Source: Bradyrhizobium cosmicum (lineage in GTDB: Bacteria; Pseudomonadota; Alphaproteobacteria; Rhizobiales; Xanthobacteraceae). From it: DNA of 64,000 nt. Under the pieces are notes generated by a model. The model made no database searches. It saw only the letters and a program-made list of their open reading frames with translations, and was not told the DNA's origin. A program made the translations under genes and the position numbers. Below, piece after piece: positions 26,089 through 34,391 of the stretch (the first letter of the stretch is position 1; each line of letters opens with the position of its first letter). The DNA is taken from the NCBI RefSeq assembly GCF_007290395.2, contig NZ_CP041656.2, forward strand, positions 1,488,001-1,552,000, given 5' to 3'.

Positions 26089-27153
26089 CTACTGCGCGCC
26101 CGATCCGCCTTGCACGATCTTCTCGTTCAGCTTCAGGTCCACGGTCTCGACGGTGCGATCGATCTCGGCATTGGGCACGCCGAGCTGATGCGAGATCAGC
26201 TTCACCAGGAGGTCGACGCGCTCGATGAAGGGCGCGCCGCTCGCGACCGCGCGTGCGGCCGATGACGGCTTGAGCAGGCTCTCGGCTGCCTTGGCGTATT
26301 TGGCGAACGGCACCTGGTCCTGCGGGTCGGCGCCGAGCCGCCGGGCGATCGCGTCGACATGCTCGTAGATCGTCTGCGAGCGCTTGAGATCGCCGTGCAC
26401 GGCGTCGCGGATCGATTGCGGCTCGTGCGGCGTGATGCAGCGGTAGTTGCCGGTGAGGAGCATCGACCATTTCGCCAGCGGCACGAACAGCGAGTCGAAA
26501 ACTTTCAGCTTCACCGGCACGTCGTGGCCGTCGAGCGTCACCGCGTCGATATCGGATTCGAACTCGCGCAGCACCTTGTTGTGCTTCTCGTCGGCGAATA
26601 CCGATGCCTTGAAGTTGGTGGGCAGGCCGACATGGAGCACGTTCGCGGCCTCCTCCGGCGGACGGAAGGCCTGCGGGTCGGGCGAGCACAGCGTCACCAG
26701 CCCCGGCTCGAACCGCTCCCACACCTGCGCATTGGTGTAGGCCTCTTCGAGGTCCATGCCTGCGAGCGACGGGATTCGCTTCAGATAGGGCAGTGGCGGC
26801 ATGTTCATGATCGACAGGCACGGCAGCTTCGCCGCGGCGATCTTGATCATGAGAACGCGGACCGTGTGGTTGGTGTATTGCGGCTCCTGCATCGCAAGGC
26901 CGACCATGTCGTAACGGGACAGGTCGACATCGACCGGCGTCACGGCGTCGAGCTTGCCGGGCAGGTCGCGCGAGAAGATGGCGCGGTGTACGGCTTCGTC
27001 GCGCAACTTGATGCGCACCTCGGTACCATCGCGATTGATCAGCTCCGCGGTCTTGGCGCGGCACACCAGGGTCACGTTGTGCCCCGCCATCAGGAGCTTC
27101 GTGCCCAGCAGCGAGCCGTAGGAAGCCCCGAGAATCAGGATGTTGCGCGCCAT
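26089..27153 (-). CDS. PanE/ApbA-like ketopantoate reductase family protein
   Basis: A 354-residue dehydrogenase-like protein. The N-terminal Rossmann strand ILILGASYGSLLGTKLLMAGHNVTLVCR corresponds to the nucleotide-binding site of 2-dehydropantoate 2-reductases, but the glycine motif is GASYG rather than the classical GxGxxG. The C-terminal helical domain is longer than in PanE (usually about 300 residues). It may act on another ketoacid, or be a homologue with a different role. Confidence 0.7.
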   Translation of the reverse strand: MARNILILGASYGSLLGTKLLMAGHNVTLVCRAKTAELINRDGTEVRIKLRDEAVHRAIFSRDLPGKLDAVTPVDVDLSRYDMVGLAMQEPQYTNHTVRVLMIKIAAAKLPCLSIMNMPPLPYLKRIPSLAGMDLEEAYTNAQVWERFEPGLVTLCSPDPQAFRPPEEAANVLHVGLPTNFKASVFADEKHNKVLREFESDIDAVTLDGHDVPVKLKVFDSLFVPLAKWSMLLTGNYRCITPHEPQSIRDAVHGDLKRSQTIYEHVDAIARRLGADPQDQVPFAKYAKAAESLLKPSSAARAVASGAPFIERVDLLVKLISHQLGVPNAEIDRTVETVDLKLNEKIVQGGSGAQ

Positions 27154-27698
27154 GTTTCGTCCCTTTGAGAAATTGTGCTGATTTTTTTTGGGCCCCGGCC
27201 GTCATCCAGGGGCGAATTGCTGGCATCTAAAGCGAACTGCCCCTGGATGGCAACTGGGATAATGCATACAACGAAGCGTCCAAATATTCCGTGACGCGGA
27301 TGGAACAGAGCGTGACGAGGGGGGTCCATAAGGGTGGCGGGAGCCCTGATTTCGCTGCTCTCCACCCATGCCACGGCCCTGCGTGCACAGACGCTTCCGG
27401 TTGGCAGAAATTCGGATTTATCTCATTCGGGCGCACTGAGAGGTGCTATCGTACATCGTCCCGTTCCGCGCGGACGGATGAGGGGCACCGAGGATTCGCT
27501 TCGCGATCTTTTCTCGCCAGATCGACAGTCCGCATCGATGAAGCGGCGATCCGCCGCACCCTTTGCAGTATCGTGCATTCACAATGGCGGCCTACACAAG
27601 GATGCCTCATCCGCCGGCAAATGACGTATTTTTTAGTCGTCAACCGCAACAAAAAACTACAAAGCCGCCGACGCAAAAGTGGCAGAGTGTGCGTATGA
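27154..27698. other. Intergenic region with inverted repeat
   Basis: No gene is supported. Perfect 10-bp arms atccaggggc (27204-27213) and gcccctggat (27239-27248) lie just upstream of the PanE-like gene start, in its presumptive leader. Farther on are AT-richer tracts near 27630-27660. Confidence 0.5.
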
Positions 27699-27908
27699 AT
27701 GACTGTGGATCAGCAACGGAGCGGGGACGTGACGATTGAATTGAGTCGGCCTGGGGTTTCAAACGAAGCCGGCTCGTTTGCAATACAGACCGTTTCGCGC
27801 AATGCCTTCGCCGAGCAAGGCGAAGATGGGGCGATCGTTGGACCTGATCTCGTTACGCCAGAAGGTGGATCGAACGCGGGGTCTGCGACCTCGCCGTTCG
27901 GGGACTGA
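27699..27908 (+). CDS. Small ORF ending 1 nt before the hydrolase-like gene
   Basis: A 69-codon frame starting MTVDQQRSGDVTIELSR and ending ATSPFGD. Its TGA is followed after a single base by the ATG of the next gene, an arrangement suited to translational coupling. The product is acidic and small-residue-rich, with no recognised domain. No strong ribosome site is seen before its ATG, so translation is uncertain. Confidence 0.35.
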   Translation: MTVDQQRSGDVTIELSRPGVSNEAGSFAIQTVSRNAFAEQGEDGAIVGPDLVTPEGGSNAGSATSPFGD

Positions 27909-27909
27909 A

Positions 27910-28992
27910 ATGGAAGGTGATCATTGGCCTCACGGCTCCTGCGACGGCGCCGGTCGTAGCCTTTCAGATTTGCGGAAACGCGCATCCGAATTTTTCGAAG
28001 GTCTGTCCGTCGCCGAGCTCGTGCGCGAGTCGCACAGGAATCTGTGGGTTTCGGACTGGTCGAGGATCGCGGACGAGTACCGGGCGTTCGCCGAATCCGC
28101 GCGGGCAGGCGGCTCCATTCAGGTGGCGCGGGAAGCGTGGCTGTGCTCGCTGACGGCTCTTGAAGTCGCGAGAAACGTGTCCTGTCCCGGAGACCCCGCG
28201 AGTACCGACCTCGCAGACAAGGTCGGAATCAACCTGAAAGGCCTCGAGGAGGACTCCGGTCCGGCGATCGAGCGCGTGGAGATCGACGGGTTCGATCAAG
28301 GCTCGCTTGTCGGCTACTTTCTGCCGGCGTTCCGTGATGGGCCTTCCGCGCCTGCGGTGATCTGCGTCAGTGACGAGGACGTCACCCTCGGCTCGATGAT
28401 GAGCAGGCTGTTGCCGGCCTCTCGCCGCCGGAACATGTCGCTCCTGCTCGTTGATGCCGGCCATTCGTCCGTTCGCCGCCCGGCCAAGCCGGAGCATGTT
28501 CTTCGATGCTGGCTGGACTATCTGGAGGCTCGCCCGGACGTCGATTCGCGGCGGATCGCGGTCTATGGCGAAGGGGCAGCCGCCAGTCATGCGTCCGGCC
28601 TTGCCTTGCTGGATCGCAGGACGGCTGCCGCCGTGTGCGACGGCGGCATCGTGGCGCCGATCATGCGCCGCGCATCGCTGCGCTGGATGACCGGCGTTGA
28701 GCCGGGCGTTCGTGACGAAACCCCGGCGGGTTCGTCATTGCCGTCGCGCCGAATCCCTTGCCCGCTGCTCGTGATCGCAGGGACTCGTTCGATGGTTACG
28801 GAGGAGGATGCTCTCGAGCTGCAAGCCTTCTATCGGCAGGCCGAAGCCGATTGCTCGACCGTCGTGCCGAACTGCATCCCGCACCCGCTGGGGGAGGTCG
28901 AGAACTTCGTCGCCGTGGACGATGTCATTTTCGAATGGCTCGCCAGCAAGCTTGGAACCGTCCGCGAGCTTGATCCCGTGACTTACCTTTAA
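27910..28992 (+). CDS. Alpha/beta-hydrolase-fold protein lacking the nucleophile serine
   Basis: A 360-residue protein resembling the FrsA/DUF1100 group of alpha/beta-hydrolases. It has an N-terminal helical part (residues 1-110), a core strand VEIDGFDQGSLVGYFLP, and a strand-turn IAVYGEGAAASHASGLALLDRRTAAAVCDGG at the position of the nucleophile elbow. The elbow reads G-E-G-A-A instead of G-x-S-x-G, so the catalytic serine is absent. A late histidine (CIPHPLGEVENF) is present. It may be a non-enzymatic homologue, or the elbow may be elsewhere. Starts upstream of 27910 exist but the frame there overlaps the small ORF. Confidence 0.65.
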   Translation: MEGDHWPHGSCDGAGRSLSDLRKRASEFFEGLSVAELVRESHRNLWVSDWSRIADEYRAFAESARAGGSIQVAREAWLCSLTALEVARNVSCPGDPASTDLADKVGINLKGLEEDSGPAIERVEIDGFDQGSLVGYFLPAFRDGPSAPAVICVSDEDVTLGSMMSRLLPASRRRNMSLLLVDAGHSSVRRPAKPEHVLRCWLDYLEARPDVDSRRIAVYGEGAAASHASGLALLDRRTAAAVCDGGIVAPIMRRASLRWMTGVEPGVRDETPAGSSLPSRRIPCPLLVIAGTRSMVTEEDALELQAFYRQAEADCSTVVPNCIPHPLGEVENFVAVDDVIFEWLASKLGTVRELDPVTYL

Positions 28993-29102
28993 TCGGTGGG
29001 GCCAGCGCATATAGCTTGCCTGCGGCCCATGCTTCGAAGCGACGGTTTCTCGAACCATGCAGGCCGGGCACCTTCCGCAGCCTGCGCCCCCGCGTCAGCA
29101 GA

Positions 29103-29582
29103 TCAGGAAATGTCGATGGCCAGCAAACGGGCGGCCAGCCGGGCATTCTTGGCAATGGTTGCGAGCGCAACGTTAAGGTCGGCCAGGGTCTTCTCGTCGA
29201 ACTCGTTGAACATGGTCGAGTTCAAGGCGAGCTTTCGCTTGGACAGTTTCTCGATCTCCGCCGTCGCCTTTGCCGTCAGCGACATCAGGACGAAGCGCGC
29301 GTCGTCTGCGCCCGGCCGCCGCGACAGGAAGCCGGCTTTCTCGAGGGCCTTGGTCTGGTTGGTGACGAAGGCCGGGTGGACCCGCAGCTTGTTTGCGATA
29401 TCGATGCCGGCGACGCCTCCGCCATGGTCCAGCTCGGTGATGGCCATCAGGATCAGCCATTGCGGTTCGGTAATGCCCAGCAGTGCGGCCCAGCTGGTGT
29501 GGATGTTCTCCATCTGAGAGTGAATCTCGACGACATTCCAGATGAAGTCCGTAATCGCCCTGTCGAGTTTTTTCTCGATCAT
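29103..29582 (-). CDS. MarR-family transcriptional regulator
   Basis: A 159-residue winged-helix regulator. ALLGITEPQWLILMAITEL, the DNA-reading helix region GIDIANKLRVHPAFVTNQTKALEKAGFLSRR, and the wing PGADDARFVLMSLTAKA follow the MarR layout, with dimerisation helices at both ends. The ligand is unknown. It is transcribed away from the porin and converges with the hydrolase-like gene. Confidence 0.9.
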   Translation of the reverse strand: MIEKKLDRAITDFIWNVVEIHSQMENIHTSWAALLGITEPQWLILMAITELDHGGGVAGIDIANKLRVHPAFVTNQTKALEKAGFLSRRPGADDARFVLMSLTAKATAEIEKLSKRKLALNSTMFNEFDEKTLADLNVALATIAKNARLAARLLAIDIS

Positions 29583-29739
29583 GTGGCTCCCCCCGTTTCC
29601 CCTGGATCATTCTTTTAATGGGATATCTGGGAGGCGTCTCGGGTCTCGCGCACCGACGATAGTAGCGGATACCGCGCGACGGAAACGGCCTGATTGTTTA
29701 GTGCTTGCAAAAATCAATTAATTAAATTATGCCTCGTCC

Positions 29740-29833
29740 CACTCAATCTTTGCTGCTCTTGACCGTCTCAATGAGCCAGTAATGTGAGACCTCCAAGAAA
29801 GCCCTCGGGATGCCCCCTGAGGGCTTTTTACTT
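29740..29833 (+). ncRNA. Candidate small RNA with intrinsic terminator, upstream of porin gene
   Basis: A promoter-like TTGCAA (29705-29710) and TATGCC (29728-29733) are 17 bp apart in an AT-rich patch. A first stem gtctca/tgagac (29765-29770 with 29785-29790) follows. A single-stranded acctcca and then a strong terminator come next: arms aaagccctc and gagggcttt (29798-29806, 29819-29827) and a T-rich tail. No ORF or plus-strand gene upstream needs this terminator. The transcript ends are estimates. Confidence 0.5.
29798..29833 (+). terminator. Intrinsic terminator of the candidate small RNA
   Basis: Arms aaagccctc and gagggcttt with an inner ggg/ccc pairing, followed by tttttactttt. The only plus-strand gene upstream (ending at 28992) is 800 bp away with a minus-strand gene between. 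Confidence 0.75.
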
Positions 29834-30095
29834 TTAGGTCACAGTCTTATCGGTCGTTGCGGGCCTCCCTGTTGCCCTCGAGCAACATCTCCCCCGGAAG
29901 TTACGCTTCATTAAATCAATGAATTGAGGCGATTGTTTTTATAAACTATACGTGAAGCCACGACGGAGGGGGGGCACCTCACTGTCGTTTCAGTCCGGAC
30001 TTTCAGTACGGGCCTGAATTGAACGGAAATTGAAGTGGGTAAAGCGGCCTCCGACGAGGAGCCGAGCCCCCTGAACCGACCTGGAGGTTTACTAA

Positions 30096-31667
30096 ATGAA
30101 GTTTACGAAGACGCTTCTTCTCGGCTCGGCAGCCGGCCTGATGGCCGCCTCCGGTGCGTTCGCAGCCGATCTTCCCGTGAAGGCCAAAGCGGTCGAATAC
30201 GTGAAGATCTGCTCGCTGTACGGCGCCGGATTCTACTACATCCCGGGCACCGACACCTGCATCAAGCTGGGCGGCTACCTCCGCGCTGAAGTCGCGCTGG
30301 GCACCAACAGCTCCTACGGTCCTGCCAACGGCTCCCCGGCCGGTGCGCACAACCGTCTGAGCAACTACTACACCATGCGCGCTCGTGAAGACCTCAACAT
30401 CGACACGCGCACCGCGACCGAATACGGCGTCGTCCGTACCTTCTTCGACGGCGTGTTCTCCTGGACCTCCGGCGGTTATCAGGGTGCGGGCTCCGCCACC
30501 GGCGGCACCGTCTACACCGGCTCGCTCGGCCTCAACACCTCGGGTGCGACCCCGGCGCTGGTTGGTTCTTCGATCAACGGCACCGACGGCAACACCTCGG
30601 CCGGTTCGCTCGGCGTGTACTACGCCTTCATCCAGTTCGCTGGCTTCACGATGGGTAAGGCCGTGTCGCAGTTCGACGCGCCCTGGACCAACTATCCCGG
30701 CAACAACTTCGACGGTCTCGTCGGCGGCAGCGGCACGGTCACTGGCGTCACCCAGTTCACCTATACCGCTGATTTCGGTCAGGGCGTGACGGCAGCCTTC
30801 TCGGCTGAAGATACCTCGGCCTATTATCAGGCTGGCAACCAGAACCTCACCGGCGCGACCGCTGGTGGCATGATCGGTGGCACCTACGGCACCAACGCGA
30901 TCGGCGGCACGCGCTCGCCGAACCTCGTTGGTATGGTTCGTGTCGACCAGGCTTGGGGTCTCTTCCAGGCGTCGGTTGCCGCGCATGACAACCACGTTGC
31001 CTACTACGGTGCGAACGAAGCCACTGGCCACCCCGACGACAAGTGGGGTTGGGCGGTTCAGCTCGCTCTCTCGATCAAGAACATCCCGACCGGCGCGGGT
31101 GACGTGATCAACGTGTCGGCCGTCTACACCGATGGTGCCACCCGCTACAACTTCCAGAACCTGGCGGGCAGCTCCTACTCGATGTTCGGCAGCTCGGGCG
31201 TTGCCTACCAGAGCGTCGGCTTCGCCAATGCTCCGGACACCGTGTACATCACGGGCAGCTCGCAGGAGACCGTCAAGACCTGGGGCTTCCGCGGTGCTTA
31301 CACCCACAACTGGGATCCCTACTGGAACACCGCGCTGTACGGTGCCTACGCTCAGGCTCAGTACGGCTCGCTCGCCAAGAACGCACTTTGCGGCGTCGGC
31401 GGCGTGTTCGTCACGGGTGTGGCTCAGGCTGGCGTTACCTCGTGTAACCCGGACTTCGCCATCGGCCAGATCGGCCTGATCACCCGCTGGACCCCGGTCA
31501 AGAACCTGACGTTCTCGGCCGACCTCAACTGGACGCACCTCGACCAGAAGTATGCCGGCACCGTCGGCTACACCGGATCCGGCGCGACCGCCAAGCCGGC
31601 TGCCGTGTACGAGCTGAAGGATCAGGACAGCATCACCCTGCTCCTCCGCGCTCAGCGCAACTGGTAA
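30096..31667 (+). CDS. Major outer-membrane porin (Porin_2 family)
   Basis: A 523-residue porin. A Sec signal of about 23 residues ends in SGAFA, and the mature part begins ADLPVKAKAVEYVKICSLYGAGFYYIPGTDTCIKLGGYLRAE, the typical opening of rhizobial/brucella porins, with its two cysteines. The C-terminus ends in an aromatic residue (RAQRNW), as expected for barrel assembly. TGGAGGT at 30082-30088 is a strong ribosome site. Codon use is strongly biased to preferred codons, consistent with high expression. Confidence 0.95.
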   Translation: MKFTKTLLLGSAAGLMAASGAFAADLPVKAKAVEYVKICSLYGAGFYYIPGTDTCIKLGGYLRAEVALGTNSSYGPANGSPAGAHNRLSNYYTMRAREDLNIDTRTATEYGVVRTFFDGVFSWTSGGYQGAGSATGGTVYTGSLGLNTSGATPALVGSSINGTDGNTSAGSLGVYYAFIQFAGFTMGKAVSQFDAPWTNYPGNNFDGLVGGSGTVTGVTQFTYTADFGQGVTAAFSAEDTSAYYQAGNQNLTGATAGGMIGGTYGTNAIGGTRSPNLVGMVRVDQAWGLFQASVAAHDNHVAYYGANEATGHPDDKWGWAVQLALSIKNIPTGAGDVINVSAVYTDGATRYNFQNLAGSSYSMFGSSGVAYQSVGFANAPDTVYITGSSQETVKTWGFRGAYTHNWDPYWNTALYGAYAQAQYGSLAKNALCGVGGVFVTGVAQAGVTSCNPDFAIGQIGLITRWTPVKNLTFSADLNWTHLDQKYAGTVGYTGSGATAKPAAVYELKDQDSITLLLRAQRNW

Positions 31668-31691
31668 CACCTGTCGCAAGACCGGAATCGA

Positions 31692-31723
31692 ACACCCGGC
31701 GGGAAACCGCCGGGTGTTTTTTT
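31692..31723 (+). terminator. Intrinsic terminator of the porin gene
   Basis: Arms cacccggcgg and ccgccgggtg enclose a gaaa tetraloop, extended by an A-T pair and followed by seven T. It lies 25 bp after the porin stop codon. Confidence 0.95.
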
Positions 31724-31812
31724 GTGTTGGCTGAAGATTCGGGGACCGGATGGAGCGCTACAAGACCTTGCGCTGCCCGACGGGCAAAACACCCAAACTC
31801 TCGGTCAATCCG

Positions 31813-32004
31813 AAAATATTCCGCTTTACCGAAATTCGGAAATGACGTATGTGTCGCCCATCCCGGCTCATCCTTGAGGGGCGATCGTACGTCGTCACGA
31901 GTTGCGAGCCGGGCCTGCGGTGGACGCGGCAGCGTCGTGCGCGAGAGGTGCGGGCAGGGCGGGTCGTCCCTGTGAGCCCGCGGCCACGTGCGGACGAGCG
32001 GCGC
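31813..32004. repeat. Dispersed intergenic repeat, copy 2
   Basis: It matches 7772-7962 over about 190 bp in the same orientation with a few substitutions and small indels. It begins with the same ccgaaattcgg palindrome. It lies 90 bp after the porin terminator. Confidence 0.8.
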
Positions 32005-32438
32005 CGAAGTCCGGCGAAGCCTCTTGGCGAAGCCGGATGAGCTGCGTACGGCAAAACCGTGTGGTCCTGGCCGTCGTTGCTACGGTCAAGCCTTTGCGGA
32101 GATGTGCGCGAGCCCAACCGGGTGGACGGCATCGTCAATTCGCGGGGCGAGGGAGGCCAGAAGGAAAGTTCGGCTCCCGGGAGAGCACGGCATAAGCCGT
32201 CCGACCATCGCGCAGGGAAGGCCGAGTGATCGGCGACACCTGTATGCTGCTGTGCGGTTCTTTTGCGCTACATCTTCGCGCAGCGGACCGCGGGTGCCAG
32301 TCGGCACCCGGTCTTCCCTGCGCCCTCTTGGATTGGAGGGTGGAGAGATCGAGCAAAGCTCGGGCGAATTCAGCCGCGAGAACGCCAAGGCGTGTCTGCA
32401 ACCACACACTCACTGTCATCGTCTGGCTCGACCGGACG

Positions 32439-32492
32439 ATCCAGTACTCCGAGACAGTTGTGGTTCAACCGAGCGGCCGCGGCATACTGGAT
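32439..32492. repeat. Inverted repeat in repeat-rich intergenic DNA
   Basis: Arms atccagta (32439-32446) and tactggat (32485-32492) with a GC-rich interior. No terminator tract is present. Confidence 0.45.
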
Positions 32493-32899
32493 GTCCCGCC
32501 GGCCTGTCATCGGGCTCGCCGAAGACGAGACCCGGTGGGGGGAATGACAATGGCACTTGGAGACGCAGCCGTGGCCCCAAGCTCCGTCATTGCCGATGTT
32601 GAGAGAGTGCGCGACCCACTCCGCCTCAGTGCACCGAACGCAGCGCTGCAACGCCATAAGCGCGTTCACGCGCGTCTTCAACGCGCCATGCGCGTTGCAG
32701 CTTGTCAGGGACGCGAGAGTGAGCGGGCGAGGTGCACTTTGCTCCGTCATTGCGCTCGCAACTTGCACAGCAACGACGATGAGAACGCGGACGCTCATGC
32801 GCGTTTCAAGGCACGATATCGTCGTGAAATTTTGCGCAAGCTCTGGCGTTGCCCTCCGCGCGGAGGTTGCTGCATTCCGTCACGGCGCGGATATTCGCT

Positions 32900-33535
32900 C
32901 TAGCCCTGGCCCGCCACACGCGCGCGGTCGAGATGCCCCTCGATCTTCGGGCGGTCGCGGGTGCGCTCGAAGCTCGTGCAAAGCAGTTCGGTCTCCTCGA
33001 GCGAGACCGGCGCGCGATACAGTCGGCACATGAATTCCGCGGTAGAGCGTGCCTTGCCAGTAGCTGGACTGCGTTCGGCGAGAAACATGCAATCGCGGCA
33101 CATGCTGGCATCGAGTCGCTGGTGTGCCGTGTCGAGGTGGTTGAGGATCTCGCGGAGCGAGTCGCGGAGCCTGACGCACTCGTCGGTTCCGAGCGCCGTG
33201 ACTGCGTTCACCACGTGGTTGATCGGGTCGTGCTGGCTGAGGCATTTCTCGCCTTGCGCGGTGACGTGGAGCACCACGGAGCGCTTGTCCTCGTGCGATG
33301 GCTTTCGTACCAGGAAGGACTTGCCCTCCAGCGTCTTCACGATCTGCGATGCCGTCGCCCTGGTCGCGCCGATGAAGCCGGCAAGTGCCGAGGGGGTGCG
33401 CGAGAATCTGTTGGCGCGGCCGAGAAAACGCAACGCCATCCATTCCCGGTCGCGCAGTCCATGCTGGTTGCCTTCGAAATACCAAGCTCTCGCCGCCTGA
33501 ACCAGCAGTTCGACAGCTTCACGTGCCAACGGCAT
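32900..33535 (-). CDS. MarR-family regulator with C-terminal cysteine extension
   Basis: A 211-residue protein. The winged helix spans about residues 25-100, with TPSALAGFIGATRATASQIVKTLEGKSFLVRKPSHEDKRSVVLHVTAQG as recognition helix and wing. Beyond the usual about 150 residues it carries an extension with C146 and C149 (CRDC), C170 and C186, which could bind metal or sense oxidation; this is inference. The neighbouring DNA on both sides is non-coding. Confidence 0.87.
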   Translation of the reverse strand: MPLAREAVELLVQAARAWYFEGNQHGLRDREWMALRFLGRANRFSRTPSALAGFIGATRATASQIVKTLEGKSFLVRKPSHEDKRSVVLHVTAQGEKCLSQHDPINHVVNAVTALGTDECVRLRDSLREILNHLDTAHQRLDASMCRDCMFLAERSPATGKARSTAEFMCRLYRAPVSLEETELLCTSFERTRDRPKIEGHLDRARVAGQG

Positions 33536-34391
33536 GAATTCCTACCTCGCCCCGGGAATCACGTCTGCGGCGCCCCGAAGTCGCCTTCCGCCGTTGTGCA
33601 CGAATCTTTCGCGAGAAGCCCTACCACCCGCAATGCCCGACGCGTTCGCCGTGCCCGATACTCGCGCGAAAGCACGGACTGCTCGGCATCCGGCCTGGAC
33701 TGATCGGCATTGCAAGGTGCGGGGCGAAAAGCGATGCCGCCGTTGGCATGCCAATCGTTGCGTCGTCGAACGAAAGCCCGAGTTGCCATCACGATCGGAC
33801 GATAGATCGGAGTTGTTCACCCGAAGCCCCTGAGTTCAAGTCACACGCAGACGTTTCTTATGTACCGTCGAAACGATGAATGAGCTTCTCAACAAAATCA
33901 AGTAGAGACGCTCTCCGAGACTGGATGTCGCTGCAGACGAGTGTAACGTTCAAGACAATCGCGCTCTTCGGGACACATGATGGTGATCGCAATATGCAGC
34001 GGAACAAGCTGTTTGCACGCAATTGTGCGACGGCTTGATTGCACGGCACGTTGCTGTCCGACGCTGATGCAAACTGATGGAAGCTTGTGCATGACGATGG
34101 CGCTCATCGGCGCGTCATCCACAACTTCCGCGATCCTTCCGGGAATCGCCAAGGGAACTCGTTAGGATTACACGTCACGGTTGTCACCGCAACCGCGGCG
34201 GAATGGGTCGGTTCGACCGCATGCGACCTGGCCGCGCGATATCCACCGAGCGGTTGATGCGCCGGTGGTGGGACACGGCCGACCGCGATGGGCGCGCAGG
34301 CATAGGATGCGTGGCGGCGCGCGTGGTCAGCTGTCGCGATAGTCCGCAGGGCTGCGACCACGGGCCGGGACCGCGCCGCCGCCCCGTCCGG
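33536..34391. other. Intergenic region before the flagellar cluster
   Basis: Apart from one weak ORF at 33898-34152 I cannot support a gene. The DNA between 33850 and 34150 is noticeably less GC-rich than its surroundings. Confidence 0.45.
33898..34152 (-). CDS. Weakly supported small ORF (TTG start)
   Basis: An 84-codon frame, opening MAIPGRIAEVVDDAPMSAIV and containing a hydrophobic LVPLHIAITIMC stretch. It looks less biased than shadow frames elsewhere and lies in lower-GC DNA, but it has a non-ATG start and no ribosome site that I can see. Function unknown; it may be a relic. Confidence 0.25.
   Translation of the reverse strand: MAIPGRIAEVVDDAPMSAIVMHKLPSVCISVGQQRAVQSSRRTIACKQLVPLHIAITIMCPEERDCLERYTRLQRHPVSESVST

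Larger units (their letters stand above)
31728..32899. other. 1.2-kb intergenic repeat-rich region
   Basis: I see no gene here. It contains copy 2 of the dispersed repeat, the inverted repeat at 32439-32492, and shorter segments shared with 8038-8157. Frames crossing it are arginine-rich shadows. It looks like a mosaic of decayed repetitive elements. Confidence 0.55.

Noticed and set aside
33542..33820. A 92-codon minus-strand frame upstream of the second MarR gene
   Set aside because: Arginine-rich shadow-like composition, no ribosome site and no similarity to anything recognised.
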